Source: an uncultured Holophagaceae bacterium
GTDB lineage: Bacteria > Acidobacteriota > Holophagae > Holophagales > Holophagaceae
Assembly (NCBI GenBank): GCA_903927605.1
Contig: CAIYNT010000204.1
Location: 1 to 21,206 of the forward strand
Reading direction: 5' to 3'
Length of the DNA: 21,206 nt
The notes beneath the pieces were generated by a model. That model made no database searches. It saw nothing but the letters and a program-made list of their open reading frames with translations, and was not told where the DNA came from. Positions 8,640-16,495 of this stretch are shown here, in pieces. A program made the position numbers and the translations under genes. The first letter of the stretch is position 1; every line of letters starts with the position of its first letter.

Positions 8640-8694
8640 CGAAGACGGAAAGACCACGAAGAAGGACCAAGTCATCCTTCGTGGTCTTCGTAGT
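8638..8694. repeat. Palindromic intergenic repeat (CACGAAG family)
   Basis: Between the nitroreductase and the aldo/keto reductase lies an inverted repeat of A-rich CACGAAG wording. GACCACGAAG (8652-8661) is exactly complementary to CTTCGTGGTC (8677-8686), and the flanks (AACGAAGAC and GTCTTCGTAGTT) continue the pairing with gaps. Similar CACGAAGA/TTCGTGG repeats are, as I recall, scattered between genes in many environmental bacteria. On the minus strand it follows the nitroreductase stop and could act as its terminator, although no strong T-run is attached. Confidence 0.65.
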
Positions 8695-8704
8695 TCATTC
8701 TTTT

Positions 8705-9355
8705 TCAGTGGTGCTCGACGATGTCCTTGGCCTGGAAGCGGACCTTGGGTACGCTGGCGTACTTGTCATCGGCGGCGCGGTAGCCCAGGGGGCAGGCACT
8801 GATGGTGGCGAAGCCCGAGCCTTGCAGACCCAGGATCTCGTCGTACTTGGCGGGCTCGATGCCCTCGAAGGGGCAGGCGTCGATGCCCAACAAGGCCGCA
8901 GAGGTGAGCAGGTTGCCCATGGCGATGTAGGTCTGGCGGGCAGCCCACTCGTGGATGACAGCATGCCGGGGACCCTTGACGAGGTCGCCCACCATGTAGC
9001 CCTTGAAGCCCGCAAGACTGTCCGCGGTCACTCCCCGCACATCGGCAGTGCGGGCGATGAACCGGTCCACATCCGCCTCGATGATGTCCTGCTTGGCGGC
9101 GAACACCACGAGATGGCTGCAGTCCTCGACCTGGACCTGGTTCCAGGAGGCTGGGCGCAGCTTGCCCTTGAGCGCCTGATCGGTGACCACGATGAATTTC
9201 CAGGGCTGGAGACCGTAGCTGGAGGGGGTGAGGATCAGGGCCTCCTCGAGGACGGCCCAGTCCGCCGAGGAAATCTTCTTCGCGGGGTCGAACTTCTTGG
9301 TGGCGTAGCGCCAATTCAGCTGATCAAGCAGGCTTTCGCCAGAGATGGTGCTCAT
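8705..9355 (-). CDS. Nitroreductase family FMN oxidoreductase (NfsB-like)
   Basis: A 216-residue FMN-dependent NAD(P)H oxidoreductase of the NfsB/dihydropteridine-reductase-like branch. The N-terminal FMN-phosphate motif RYATKKFDP (about 16-24) is clear, followed by TPSSYGLQPWKFIVV, HEWAARQTYIAMGNLL and a C-terminal block with ACPLGYRAADDKYA. Length and spacing are normal. Such enzymes reduce nitroaromatics, quinones or flavins; the physiological substrate is unknown. The ATG at 9355 has GAGG six bases upstream. It starts 33 bp after the thioredoxin stop, so the two are likely co-transcribed as a small reductive unit. Confidence 0.92.
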   Translation of the reverse strand: MSTISGESLLDQLNWRYATKKFDPAKKISSADWAVLEEALILTPSSYGLQPWKFIVVTDQALKGKLRPASWNQVQVEDCSHLVVFAAKQDIIEADVDRFIARTADVRGVTADSLAGFKGYMVGDLVKGPRHAVIHEWAARQTYIAMGNLLTSAALLGIDACPFEGIEPAKYDEILGLQGSGFATISACPLGYRAADDKYASVPKVRFQAKDIVEHH

Positions 9356-9388
9356 GGGTTCCTCATGATGGGAAGGGGAAGCGGGGCT

Positions 9389-9709
9389 TCAGACGTACTG
9401 GCTGATGCGTGTCCTGAGCTGTTCGATGGGCAGGGAGCCGATGATATTGTCGACGGGTTGCCCATCCTTGAAGATGACCAGGGTGGGCATGCTGAGGACG
9501 TCGTACTGTTCTGAAAGCGGCGTGAAATCGTCCACGTTCAGTTTGGCGAAGACGGCCTTGCCCTTGAGTTCCGCAGCGAGGGTTTCGGTGAGGGGTGCGA
9601 TTTCCCGGCAAGGGGCGCACCAGGGCGCCCAGAAATCCACGACGGTTATGCCATGGGCCACGGCTGTGGCGAAGGTCTTGTCGGTCAAATGCTGGATGAG
9701 GTCGGACAT
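9389..9709 (-). CDS. trxA: Thioredoxin
   Basis: A 106-residue single-domain cytoplasmic thioredoxin with no signal peptide. The redox site reads FWAPWCAPC (C31, C34), where the usual glycine between the cysteines is alanine; the cis-proline motif SMPTLVIFKDGQ and the TrxA-like NVDD string are present. It should act as a dithiol reductant recycled by thioredoxin reductase. The Gly-to-Ala change occurs in some bacterial thioredoxins and may tune redox potential. AGGAG lies seven bases upstream of ATG 9709. Being next to a nitroreductase and a degraded flavodoxin-like gene, this may be a secondary thioredoxin. Confidence 0.94.
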   Translation of the reverse strand: MSDLIQHLTDKTFATAVAHGITVVDFWAPWCAPCREIAPLTETLAAELKGKAVFAKLNVDDFTPLSEQYDVLSMPTLVIFKDGQPVDNIIGSLPIEQLRTRISQYV

Positions 9710-10074
9710 GCCGGGACTCCTGGTTCAGCTTCCAGATTAACGGATCCGCCGGCATTCTTCGTCATGACTATCTCAATGGCACAAGAGCCACCCCTTAAAG
9801 GGCGCATGGCCCAGCGGGTTGTGGCGGATGCGATGCGCTGTCCGAGCCGTTCGGCGCTCTTGCGGTCGGCGATGTTGGACTCGACGTCTGGCGCCACCTG
9901 ACCCGCCTGGGCCATGAGGCCGGTGAAGCTGCCAAGTCGGTTGATGCCCTCCTCGTTGTAGGGCATCTCAGCGTTGCCCACCCAGACCATGCCGTGCTGC
10001 ATGGCGAAGATCATCAGGGATTGGAGGGTGTTCAGCTTGTCGCCGATGCGACCTCGCGCAGAAGAAGACCAGCC
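9685..10074 (-). pseudogene. 5'-truncated remnant of a flavodoxin-like NAD(P)H oxidoreductase gene
   Basis: The minus-strand frame from 10074 to 9685 encodes only the C-terminal half of a flavodoxin-fold NAD(P)H oxidoreductase (WrbA-like family). Recognisable strings run from GDKLNTLQSLMIFAMQHGM through GNAEMPYNEEGINRLGSF and MAQAG to ADRKSAERLGQRIASAT, ending near base 9811. The N-terminal half, with the FMN phosphate-binding loop, is missing: the frame meets a stop at 10075-10077, which is also the stop of the mocA-like gene. The frame has no good start codon, and its tail runs 25 bases into trxA. A deletion joining it to the mocA end is the simplest explanation. The interval 9710-10074 holds no other gene; the trxA promoter probably lies in it. 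Confidence 0.72.
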
Positions 10075-10629
10075 TCAGCGCCTAAGCCGAGCCAGGTCCT
10101 CCGGCGTATCCAGATCTGACCCGCCTTCAGGAAAGGGCAGGGGAGCCGCGTTCTCGCGCAGGAGGATGGCCTTGGCGCCACGGTCCCCACGCAGGTCCAG
10201 CAGCTCCTTGAAGAGACGTTGGGACAATACCGCAGGGATGCCGAGGCTACCTTCATAAGCGCAGGCCGCAGGCCGGGCTGGATCCTTTGCGGCCAGTGCC
10301 AGTAGCCGTTCCAGCACATCTGTGGTCACGGCCAATTGGTCCACTGTCAGGAGGAGTACGACCTTCGCATCTGGTGGCAGGGCTGCTATCCCCAGGCGGA
10401 TGGAACTGGCCATGCCTTCCGCGGCACCAGGGTTGCGGACGACGGTTACGCGGCAATCCAGCGGGCCAGTTTCCCAGTCGCCCACCACGGCGATCACCGG
10501 CTGGCATCCCGCTGAAAGGGCGGTTCGTACCATCCGGTGCAGCAGGGTTTCCTCCTCGACCACCAGCAGGGCCTTGGGTCCACCCATGCGCCGACCAGCG
10601 CCCGCGGCGAGGACAATGGCGGGAATCAT
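10075..10629 (-). CDS. mocA: MobA/MocA-like nucleotidyltransferase (molybdenum cofactor cytidylyltransferase candidate)
   Basis: A 184-residue NTP-transferase of the MobA-like fold. The nucleotide-binding loop LAAGAGRRMGGPKALL lies at residues 7-22, and a metal-binding acidic segment VDQLAV near residue 95; the C-terminus ends in the usual LDTPEDLARL. In this family MocA attaches CMP to molybdopterin to make the cytosine-dinucleotide cofactor used by xanthine-oxidase-type enzymes, while MobA attaches GMP. The setting, directly behind xdhC and a Mo-hydroxylase, favours MocA. The gene overlaps the xdhC stop by four bases (ATGA). It is the last intact gene of the Mo operon. Confidence 0.86.
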   Translation of the reverse strand: MIPAIVLAAGAGRRMGGPKALLVVEEETLLHRMVRTALSAGCQPVIAVVGDWETGPLDCRVTVVRNPGAAEGMASSIRLGIAALPPDAKVVLLLTVDQLAVTTDVLERLLALAAKDPARPAACAYEGSLGIPAVLSQRLFKELLDLRGDRGAKAILLRENAAPLPFPEGGSDLDTPEDLARLRR

Positions 10630-11597
10630 GGGGTCTGGATGGAGGTGCCGGAGTCCCGGAGGGCCCGTGCGGATCGACCGGACAGACTGGCCTGGATCTC
10701 CGCGAGGATGGCCAGGGTGATGGACTCGGGTGTGTCCGCCCCCAGGTCCAGACCCACCGGAGTGTGGAGGCGCGCGTCGGCCTGGATGCCTTCCGCAGCC
10801 AGCTCCGCCAGCAGTTTCCGTCCCCTGGCCCGGCTCCCCATCAGGCCCAGGTAGCCTGCTTGAGAGGGCAGCAGCAGACGGAGGGATTCCAGGTCCTTGG
10901 CATAGTTGTGGGTCATGAGGACCACGGCGCTGCGGGCATCGAGAGGAAGCCCCGGGAGCACCTGGGCGGGGTGTCCGGCGTGCACTGCATCTGCCTCCGG
11001 GAACCGCTCGGGACGGGCGAAGGCCGGCCGATGATCCAGCAGGCCCACGAACCAGCCCAGCTCCTTCGCCATGCGGACCATGGGGCGGCTGTCATCGCTG
11101 GCGCCGATGATCCAGAGGGCGGCGGGGGGGATAAAGGTCTCGACGAAGCCGGACGCTGGCGCGTCCGGCTGTTGGGGAATGCTGCGCATTCCCAAATGAT
11201 CAGGATTGAGATCGGTGTGGATCGAGAGGCTGGCTCTAGAGGCCCAGGCCTGTTCGACCCAGCCCATCCATTCAGACCTGCCCTTAACGGGCTCGACCAG
11301 AATGTCGAGGAGGCCCTCGCAGCCGCTGCCGCTACCCCAGACCAGGTCGGCATCCCCGCGGAGGTCGTACTGCATCAGCCGGGGGCGGTCCTCAGCCAGC
11401 GCCTCCATCGCACGGGCATGGACATCGCCCTCCAGGCAGCCGCCACTGAGGGAACCCCGCACCGGACCTTCCCGGTCCACCAGGAGCCGCGCCCCGGGCT
11501 TCCGGTAGCTCGAGCCCGCCACGCGCACCAGGGTGGCGAGGGCCAGCGGACCCGGATGCTCGCGGACCAGACGGAAGATGTCCTGAAGCTCTCTCAC
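10626..11597 (-). CDS. xdhC: XdhC/CoxI family molybdenum-cofactor insertion factor
   Basis: A 323-residue XdhC/CoxI protein. Such proteins bind molybdenum cofactor, assist its sulfuration, and insert it into xanthine-dehydrogenase-type enzymes. The N-terminal XdhC domain shows TLVRVAGSSYRKPGARLLV and GSLSGGCLEGDV; the C-terminal Rossmann domain begins at ALWIIGASDDS and carries YLGLMGSRARG and HTPVGLDLGADTPESI. The start is GTG at 11597-11595, sharing GTGA with the iorB stop. It overlaps the mocA-like start by four bases downstream. It should serve the IorAB-like enzyme encoded just upstream. Confidence 0.92.
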   Translation of the reverse strand: MRELQDIFRLVREHPGPLALATLVRVAGSSYRKPGARLLVDREGPVRGSLSGGCLEGDVHARAMEALAEDRPRLMQYDLRGDADLVWGSGSGCEGLLDILVEPVKGRSEWMGWVEQAWASRASLSIHTDLNPDHLGMRSIPQQPDAPASGFVETFIPPAALWIIGASDDSRPMVRMAKELGWFVGLLDHRPAFARPERFPEADAVHAGHPAQVLPGLPLDARSAVVLMTHNYAKDLESLRLLLPSQAGYLGLMGSRARGRKLLAELAAEGIQADARLHTPVGLDLGADTPESITLAILAEIQASLSGRSARALRDSGTSIQTP

Positions 11598-13735
11598 TTG
11601 AATTCCTCAGAGTTCAGCGGCACCCGCCGCAGGCGCTTCCCGGTGGCGGCGAACACGGCATTCAGCACCGCCGGAATGACCACGGGAACAGGCGGCTCAC
11701 CCATGCCGGAGGGCGCCTCTGTGCTGGGGACGATATGGGTCTCGACTAGGGGCATGTCGGCCAGACGCAGGATCGGAAAGTCCAGGAAGCTGGTCTGCAC
11801 CGTCCGGCCCTGTTCCCAGGTGATCTGGGTGCGGAGGGCGGAGAGGCCGAAGGCGATGCCGCCTTCCACCTGGGCTTCGAGGCCGAGGGGGTTGAGGGCG
11901 AGACCGCAGTCCATGGCGCAGGTGATTTTGTGGACGCGGAGTCGGCCTTTCTCCACGGAGACCTCGGCGACCTGGGCGGCGTAGGTGCGACCGTCGTAGG
12001 CGTGGCAGGCGAGTCCGAGACCGCGTCCCGCGGGCAGCTTGCGGCCCCAGCCCGACTTCTCCGCGGCGACCTGGAGGACCTTCTTCAAACGCCGGATATC
12101 CGCCTCATCCCGGCCGAACTTGACCCGGCCCTGATCACCCAGCAGGTCCAGCCGGAGCTGCAGGGGATCCTTGCCGGAGGCGTGTGCCACTTCATCAAGG
12201 AAACACTCCCGGGCGAAGACATTGGGCACGATCTCGATGCCACGCCACCAGCCCAGTGGCACCGGCGCCTCCACTTCGGCGTAGTCAACCTTCAGAGCAG
12301 GTATGGCGTAGGGGATGTCATGGGCGCCATTCGATTCCACCGAGGCCTGGGCTGGGGACTTCTGGCCGCCCATCCAGGAGCGCAGCACGGCGGGTCCGGC
12401 GATGCGGTGGGCCCAGGCAGAAAGCGCACCCGAGGCATCCAGGCCCGCCCTCATCCGATGCAGCGTGGCCGGATGGAACAGGTCGTGACGGAAGTCGTCC
12501 TCCCGGTCCCAGACCACCTGGATCGGCCCGCCGCCCGCCGCCTTGGCCACCTGGGCAGCCTCAGTGCTGAAGTCGGTGCCGGAGCGGCGTCCGAAGCCGC
12601 CGCCGAGGAGCGCCACATTCACCTTCATCTGGTTGGGCTGGAGGCCGATGGCTCTGGCGGCACGTTCCTGAGCCTGGTTCGGGGCCTGGGTTCCGGCCCA
12701 CATCTCGGCGCCACCGGTGTGGAGATCCACGGTGGCATTCATGGGTTCGATGGTGGCGTGGGCCTGGAAGGGAAAACTGTACTCGGCTTCGATGTGGCGG
12801 GCGGCGGCGGCCAGAGCCTTCTCGGCATCGCCCTGGCTCCTCGCCCCCTCGGCCGGGCCAGTGAGAGCCGCGCGCATCTTCCCATCCAGGGTGGCGGAAT
12901 TGAAATCCCGGGCGGGTCCTTCATCCCAGGTGGTGTCTGCCGCCAGAGCCTCGCGGCCCTGGAAGGCAGCCCAGGTGGTTCCGGCGATCACGGCGAGACC
13001 TGTGGGCACTTCGACTACAGCCTTCACACCCCGCACAGCCAGCGCTTTGGACGCCTCCCAGGACTTGAGCCGCCCACCGGGAACCGGACACCTCAGCACC
13101 GCCGCGAAGCGCTGGCCTGGACGCCGCACGTCGAGGCCGAAAATGGCCTTGCCGGTGACCAGGGCGGGGCCATCGACCCGGGGGATCCGCTTGCCGAACT
13201 GGCGGTAGTCCGCAGTCTTCTTCAGGGGGGGATCCTTGGGGACGGGTAGTTTGGCCGCGGCTTCTGCGAGGTCGCCATAGCTGAGCTTCTTCCCGGCTGG
13301 CCCCAGGACGAAGCCGTTTTCGGTGCGACACTGGTCCGCACTGATGTGCCATTGGGCGGCGGCGGCGGTCTTCAGCATCTCCCGGGCGGCGGCGCCGGCC
13401 CTGCGCAGGGGCGTCCACGTACTGCTCACACTGGTGCTGCCGCCGGTCTGCATGGACTTGAACTCCGGGCCGGGCTGGGCGGTGACGATCTCGATCCTGG
13501 ACCAGTCCAGGTCCAGTTCCTCGGCCACCACCAGGGGCAGGGTCGTGCGCACGCCCTGGCCCATCTCGGTCTTGGGGACGCTGATCCGCACGGTGCCATC
13601 GGGGCGGACCGCCAGGTAGGCGTTGGGGTGGAATTCGGCCTTGCCGGTCCCGCCCTTGGCGTCCAGGCGCAGGCCCAATACCAGGCCCGCGCCCAGGGCC
13701 CCGGTCGCTTTCAGGAAATCACGCCGGTTGGTCAT
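11594..13735 (-). CDS. iorB: Molybdenum hydroxylase large subunit, Tat-exported (isoquinoline 1-oxidoreductase beta-like)
   Basis: A 713-residue molybdopterin-binding subunit of the xanthine oxidase family, IorB/AldH branch. The N-terminus carries a twin-arginine signal (RRDFLK at residues 4-9, then a hydrophobic stretch), so the folded enzyme should be exported. Family strings include [66 protein letters not shown] and a C-terminal [13 protein letters not shown] holding the expected catalytic glutamate. It would oxidise a substrate by hydroxylation at a carbon next to N or O (N-heterocycle or aldehyde), passing electrons to the small subunit; the substrate is not readable. The ATG at 13735 shares ATGA with the iorA stop. 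The frame stays open far upstream, but those codons are a shadow of iorA. Confidence 0.93.
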   Translation of the reverse strand: MTNRRDFLKATGALGAGLVLGLRLDAKGGTGKAEFHPNAYLAVRPDGTVRISVPKTEMGQGVRTTLPLVVAEELDLDWSRIEIVTAQPGPEFKSMQTGGSTSVSSTWTPLRRAGAAAREMLKTAAAAQWHISADQCRTENGFVLGPAGKKLSYGDLAEAAAKLPVPKDPPLKKTADYRQFGKRIPRVDGPALVTGKAIFGLDVRRPGQRFAAVLRCPVPGGRLKSWEASKALAVRGVKAVVEVPTGLAVIAGTTWAAFQGREALAADTTWDEGPARDFNSATLDGKMRAALTGPAEGARSQGDAEKALAAAARHIEAEYSFPFQAHATIEPMNATVDLHTGGAEMWAGTQAPNQAQERAARAIGLQPNQMKVNVALLGGGFGRRSGTDFSTEAAQVAKAAGGGPIQVVWDREDDFRHDLFHPATLHRMRAGLDASGALSAWAHRIAGPAVLRSWMGGQKSPAQASVESNGAHDIPYAIPALKVDYAEVEAPVPLGWWRGIEIVPNVFARECFLDEVAHASGKDPLQLRLDLLGDQGRVKFGRDEADIRRLKKVLQVAAEKSGWGRKLPAGRGLGLACHAYDGRTYAAQVAEVSVEKGRLRVHKITCAMDCGLALNPLGLEAQVEGGIAFGLSALRTQITWEQGRTVQTSFLDFPILRLADMPLVETHIVPSTEAPSGMGEPPVPVVIPAVLNAVFAATGKRLRRVPLNSEEFK

Positions 13736-14193
13736 TTCACACCTCCGGCGGCGCGCTTGACGGCCTTCCGGACCCGCGGGTAGGTGCCGCAGCGGCAGAT
13801 GTGATCGGCAAAGGCCTCGTCGATGTCGCCGTCCGTGGGATTGGCCTTGTGCTTGAGGAGCGCGGCGGCCGTCATGATCATGCCGGGTTGGCAGTACCCG
13901 CACTGGGCCACGTCCTCGGCGATCCAGGCTTGCTGTACTGGATGGGAGCCGTCTTTCGAGAGGCCTTCCACAGTGACAACCGCGTGGCCCGCGGCCTCCT
14001 TCAGGCTGGTCTGGCAGGACTTCACCACCTGGCCGTCCAGGTGGACGGTGCAGGAGCCGCAGAGGCCCTGGCCGCAGCCGAACTTGGTGCCTGTGAGGCC
14101 GAGCGTATCCCGGAGGATCCAGAGCAGGGGGGTCTCGGGGTCCTCGTCCACATGGCGGATGTGGCCATTCACGGAGAGCTGGTAGGCGGGCAT
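13732..14193 (-). CDS. iorA: Molybdenum hydroxylase [2Fe-2S] small subunit (isoquinoline 1-oxidoreductase alpha-like)
   Basis: A 153-residue iron-sulfur subunit with two [2Fe-2S] clusters. The plant-ferredoxin-type domain has C40, C45, C48 and C60 ([11 protein letters not shown] then KSC); the helical domain has C98/C101 (QCGYCQPGM) and C133/C135 (CRCGTYPR). It moves electrons from the Mo centre to an outside acceptor, often a cytochrome in this branch. It has no export signal, so it probably travels through Tat bound to the large subunit. I chose ATG 14193 because AGGAG lies five bases upstream and this gives the normal N-terminus. It is the first gene of iorA-iorB-xdhC-mocA, all linked by four-base overlaps. 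Confidence 0.93.
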   Translation of the reverse strand: MPAYQLSVNGHIRHVDEDPETPLLWILRDTLGLTGTKFGCGQGLCGSCTVHLDGQVVKSCQTSLKEAAGHAVVTVEGLSKDGSHPVQQAWIAEDVAQCGYCQPGMIMTAAALLKHKANPTDGDIDEAFADHICRCGTYPRVRKAVKRAAGGVK

Positions 14194-14227
14194 GGCAGCT
14201 CCTGGAAAGATCATCTGGCGAGGGTTT

Positions 14228-14270
14228 CACCCTACGCCCACCGGGACTCCGCTGCAACGGTGGTAGGGTG
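14228..14270. promoter_or_regulatory. Inverted repeat between divergent iorA and NTF2-like genes
   Basis: In the 98-bp gap between the two divergent genes, CACCCTAC (14228-14235) is exactly complementary to GTAGGGTG (14263-14270), and inside them CACCG (14239-14243) pairs with CGGTG (14258-14262), leaving a three-base bulge and a 14-base loop. Thirteen paired bases in so short a gap are unlikely by chance. It could be an operator for a dimeric regulator of both directions, or an RNA hairpin in one leader. No regulator gene is adjacent and no clear -10/-35 boxes were seen. Confidence 0.5.
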
Positions 14271-14291
14271 CTGTCACGAGACGGAGCGGCC

Positions 14292-15164
14292 ATGACGAGC
14301 TTCAAGTCGATTCTTTCATGGACCCTTCTGGCTGGTGCACCCATGCTGGCCCAGGCCCAGGCCCAGGCCCCGGCTCTGGAGCCGGTGTTGCGGGCGGAAC
14401 TGGCTTTTGCGCGCCTTGCGGATCAGCAGGGTATCCGAACGGCCTTTCGAACTTGGCTCACGGAAGATGCACGGGTTTTCATCCCGAGGATGACCACCGC
14501 GAAGGAGCACTACAGCCCTGTTCCCGGAGATCCCGGCCAGCTTGCCTGGTACCCAGAGGCCATGGGCATCTCCCTCTCCGGCGACCTGGCCTGGAGTTTC
14601 GGGCCCTGGACCTATGCACTGAAAAAGGGGCAGAATCCCTTGGTCCAGGGCCACTTCCTGTCCATATGGCGCCAGCAGAGCACGGGTCGGTGGAGGGTCG
14701 AAGCCGACATCGGTATTCCGCATGCCGCGCCGGACCAGGCCATCGAGCCCTTTGCGATCTGGGACGCCATTCCAGTGGCGAGGAAACCCTCCCCTAAGGT
14801 TCCAGATGCGACTCCTCTGCTGAGGCAAATGGAGGCCAGGTTGTCGGCCGCCTGGTCCGAAAGGGGCGGCCTGGCCCTCCTGCCTGATCTGGCGGCCGAC
14901 GCCAGGGTCCTCCGACCCAGGGTGGCCCCGGCGCGGAAGGGACCGGAAATCCAGAAGGCCCTTGAGGCCGATCTCCCGGGTTCCAGTTGGGAACCCGATC
15001 GGATCCGGGTGGCCCCCAGCGGCGATCTGGCCTGGACTTGTGGCGAAGCCGGACCCGATGAGCGGGGAACCACCGCCAGCTTCCTCAGGATCTGGACCCT
15101 CGAATCCGGCGTATGGAAAGTGCTTTTCGACGTTCGCCTTCCTCATCCATCAGCGGCGAAGTAG
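14292..15164 (+). CDS. Exported protein with two tandem NTF2-like (SnoaL/DUF4440-type) domains
   Basis: A 290-residue protein of unknown function. Residues 1-24 are a signal peptide ending in a short AQAQAQA run, encoded by repeated six-base units. Two similar halves follow. Each starts with a helix ending in D(A)ARV (WLTEDARVFIP and LAADARVLRP), continues with SLSGDLAWSFGPW or APSGDLAWTCGEA, then a FLSIWRQ or FLRIWTL strand, and ends with ADIGIPH or FDVRLPH. This is the usual pattern of a SnoaL/DUF4440-like cone fold, here duplicated. Such domains bind small molecules or act as simple enzymes; no catalytic set is identifiable. I chose ATG 14292 because GGAG lies five bases upstream. It is divergent from the Mo-hydroxylase operon and 48 bp ahead of fliO; nothing shows it is flagellar. 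Confidence 0.8.
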   Translation: MTSFKSILSWTLLAGAPMLAQAQAQAPALEPVLRAELAFARLADQQGIRTAFRTWLTEDARVFIPRMTTAKEHYSPVPGDPGQLAWYPEAMGISLSGDLAWSFGPWTYALKKGQNPLVQGHFLSIWRQQSTGRWRVEADIGIPHAAPDQAIEPFAIWDAIPVARKPSPKVPDATPLLRQMEARLSAAWSERGGLALLPDLAADARVLRPRVAPARKGPEIQKALEADLPGSSWEPDRIRVAPSGDLAWTCGEAGPDERGTTASFLRIWTLESGVWKVLFDVRLPHPSAAK

Positions 15165-15212
15165 GCCTGGCATCCCTCTCGCCCCTCTCCCGTGCTGTGT
15201 CGGGAGTTTGTC

Positions 15213-15743
15213 GTGTTGAGACGGTTGGTGCTTGCCCTTGGATTGATGGCGGGCCTGGGTCTTGGGGCCCAGGCGGGGGAACGGCCTGCACCGCCGCCGT
15301 CGCCGGCTGAAAAGGAACTGCAGGCTCCCTTGACGCTGGAGGACGGAAAACCGACGCAGGGCCAGCCACCCGTGGCGCCTCCCTCGGGCCTGCGGGCCTT
15401 TGGATCCCTCATCCTGGTGCTGGGAATCGCCGGGGCCAGCCTCTGGGCTCTCAAGAAATATGGTCGGGGACGCATTCCCGGCGGTGGGGGCGGCAGGCTG
15501 CGGGTCGAGGAGACCCTGGCACTGGGTGACCGCCGCTTCGTGTCCATTCTTGATGTGGAAGGTGAGCGGTTCCTCCTGGCGCTAACGCCGCAAGGAATCC
15601 ATCTGATTTCAAGACTGGACCCCGGTGACCGGGGTGGACCCGATACGTTTGACGACGCGCTGTCTCGCCAGGTGGACCTGGGCCGCCCGGTGCCCGTGAA
15701 GGAAATGGAGGCGCTGCTCAAGCAGGGTGGGGGCGGCCAATGA
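15213..15743 (+). CDS. fliO: Flagellar biosynthetic protein FliO
   Basis: FliO helps assemble the FliP ring of the flagellar type III export gate. The protein is about 176 residues: an N-terminal signal-like segment, a proline-rich linker, one transmembrane helix (about 63-80, SLILVLGIAGASLWALKKYG), then the FliO domain with LRVEETLALGDRRFVSILDVEG and LLALTPQGIHLI. FliO is poorly conserved, and the call rests on this domain plus its place before fliP. I chose GTG 15213 because CGGGAG lies seven bases upstream; an in-frame GTG at 15192 would add seven unlikely residues. It overlaps fliP by ATGA. No flagellar promoter is recognisable in the 48-bp upstream gap. Confidence 0.88.
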   Translation: MLRRLVLALGLMAGLGLGAQAGERPAPPPSPAEKELQAPLTLEDGKPTQGQPPVAPPSGLRAFGSLILVLGIAGASLWALKKYGRGRIPGGGGGRLRVEETLALGDRRFVSILDVEGERFLLALTPQGIHLISRLDPGDRGGPDTFDDALSRQVDLGRPVPVKEMEALLKQGGGGQ

Positions 15744-16495
15744 GTCGGTTCCTGCGGTGGCTTCCCACGACCCTGATGCTGCTGGCGGGACTGAGTCTTT
15801 GCGCCCAGCAGGCCGCGCCCCTGCCTTCGGTGACCGTGGACTTCGGAAAGACTCCCACGGGCGCGGGACTGAGTTCCAGCCTGCAGGCCCTGCTGCTCCT
15901 CACGGTCCTGAGCCTGGCTCCGACCATTCTCATGACCGCCACCAGCTTCACCCGGATCACCGTGGTGCTGCATTTTTTGAGACAGGGACTGGGTCAGCAG
16001 CAGACGCCCTCGAACCAGGTCCTCATCAGCCTGTCCCTGGTGTTGACCTTTTTCATCATGGCGCCCACGGCTCGTGAGATCAACACGACGGTCATTCAGC
16101 CGCTGCAGAGAAACGAACTGACCACGGAGCAGGCCCTGGACCGTACTGCCGCACCGCTTAAGGTCTTCATGCTGCGCTATACACGGAAGAAGGATTTGTC
16201 GCTCTTCCTTGGGATCGCGAAGGCACCTGCGCCCAGAACGAAAGCGGACGTCCCCATGGAGTGCCTGCTCCCGGCCTTTCTCATCAGCGAGCTGAAGACC
16301 GCCTTCGAGATCGGCTTCATGATCTTCCTCCCCTTCCTGATCGTGGACATGGTGGTGGCCAGCATCCTGCTCAGCATGGGCATGATGATGTTGCCGCCAG
16401 TGACCATTTCGCTGCCCTTCAAGGTGCTGCTGTTCGTGCTTGTGGATGGTTGGTACCTCATCATCGGGTCGCTAGTGCGGGGGTACACCGGATGA
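15740..16495 (+). CDS. fliP: Flagellar biosynthetic protein FliP
   Basis: FliP forms the pentameric core of the flagellar export gate in the inner membrane. The protein is 251 residues with a cleavable N-terminal signal (family-typical) and four membrane helices. Signatures include SLAPTILMTATSFTRITVVL, RQGLGQQQTPSNQ, the connecting helices with APTAREIN, and the C-terminal LISELKTAFEIGF and MGMMMLPPVTISLPFK blocks. The start overlaps the fliO stop (ATGA) and its stop overlaps the fliQ start (ATGA), indicating coupled translation. Confidence 0.97.
   Translation: MSRFLRWLPTTLMLLAGLSLCAQQAAPLPSVTVDFGKTPTGAGLSSSLQALLLLTVLSLAPTILMTATSFTRITVVLHFLRQGLGQQQTPSNQVLISLSLVLTFFIMAPTAREINTTVIQPLQRNELTTEQALDRTAAPLKVFMLRYTRKKDLSLFLGIAKAPAPRTKADVPMECLLPAFLISELKTAFEIGFMIFLPFLIVDMVVASILLSMGMMMLPPVTISLPFKVLLFVLVDGWYLIIGSLVRGYTG

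Noticed and set aside
10287..13249. Two long plus-strand open frames (10287-11984 and 11930-13249) opposite mocA, xdhC and iorB
   Set aside because: Both are shadows of conserved minus-strand genes, with no recognisable motif and no plausible start signal.
13736..14344. Upstream extension of the iorB frame to 14344
   Set aside because: The added residues are the out-of-frame reading of iorA (low-complexity, R/P/G-rich). The Tat signal begins at the ATG at 13735.
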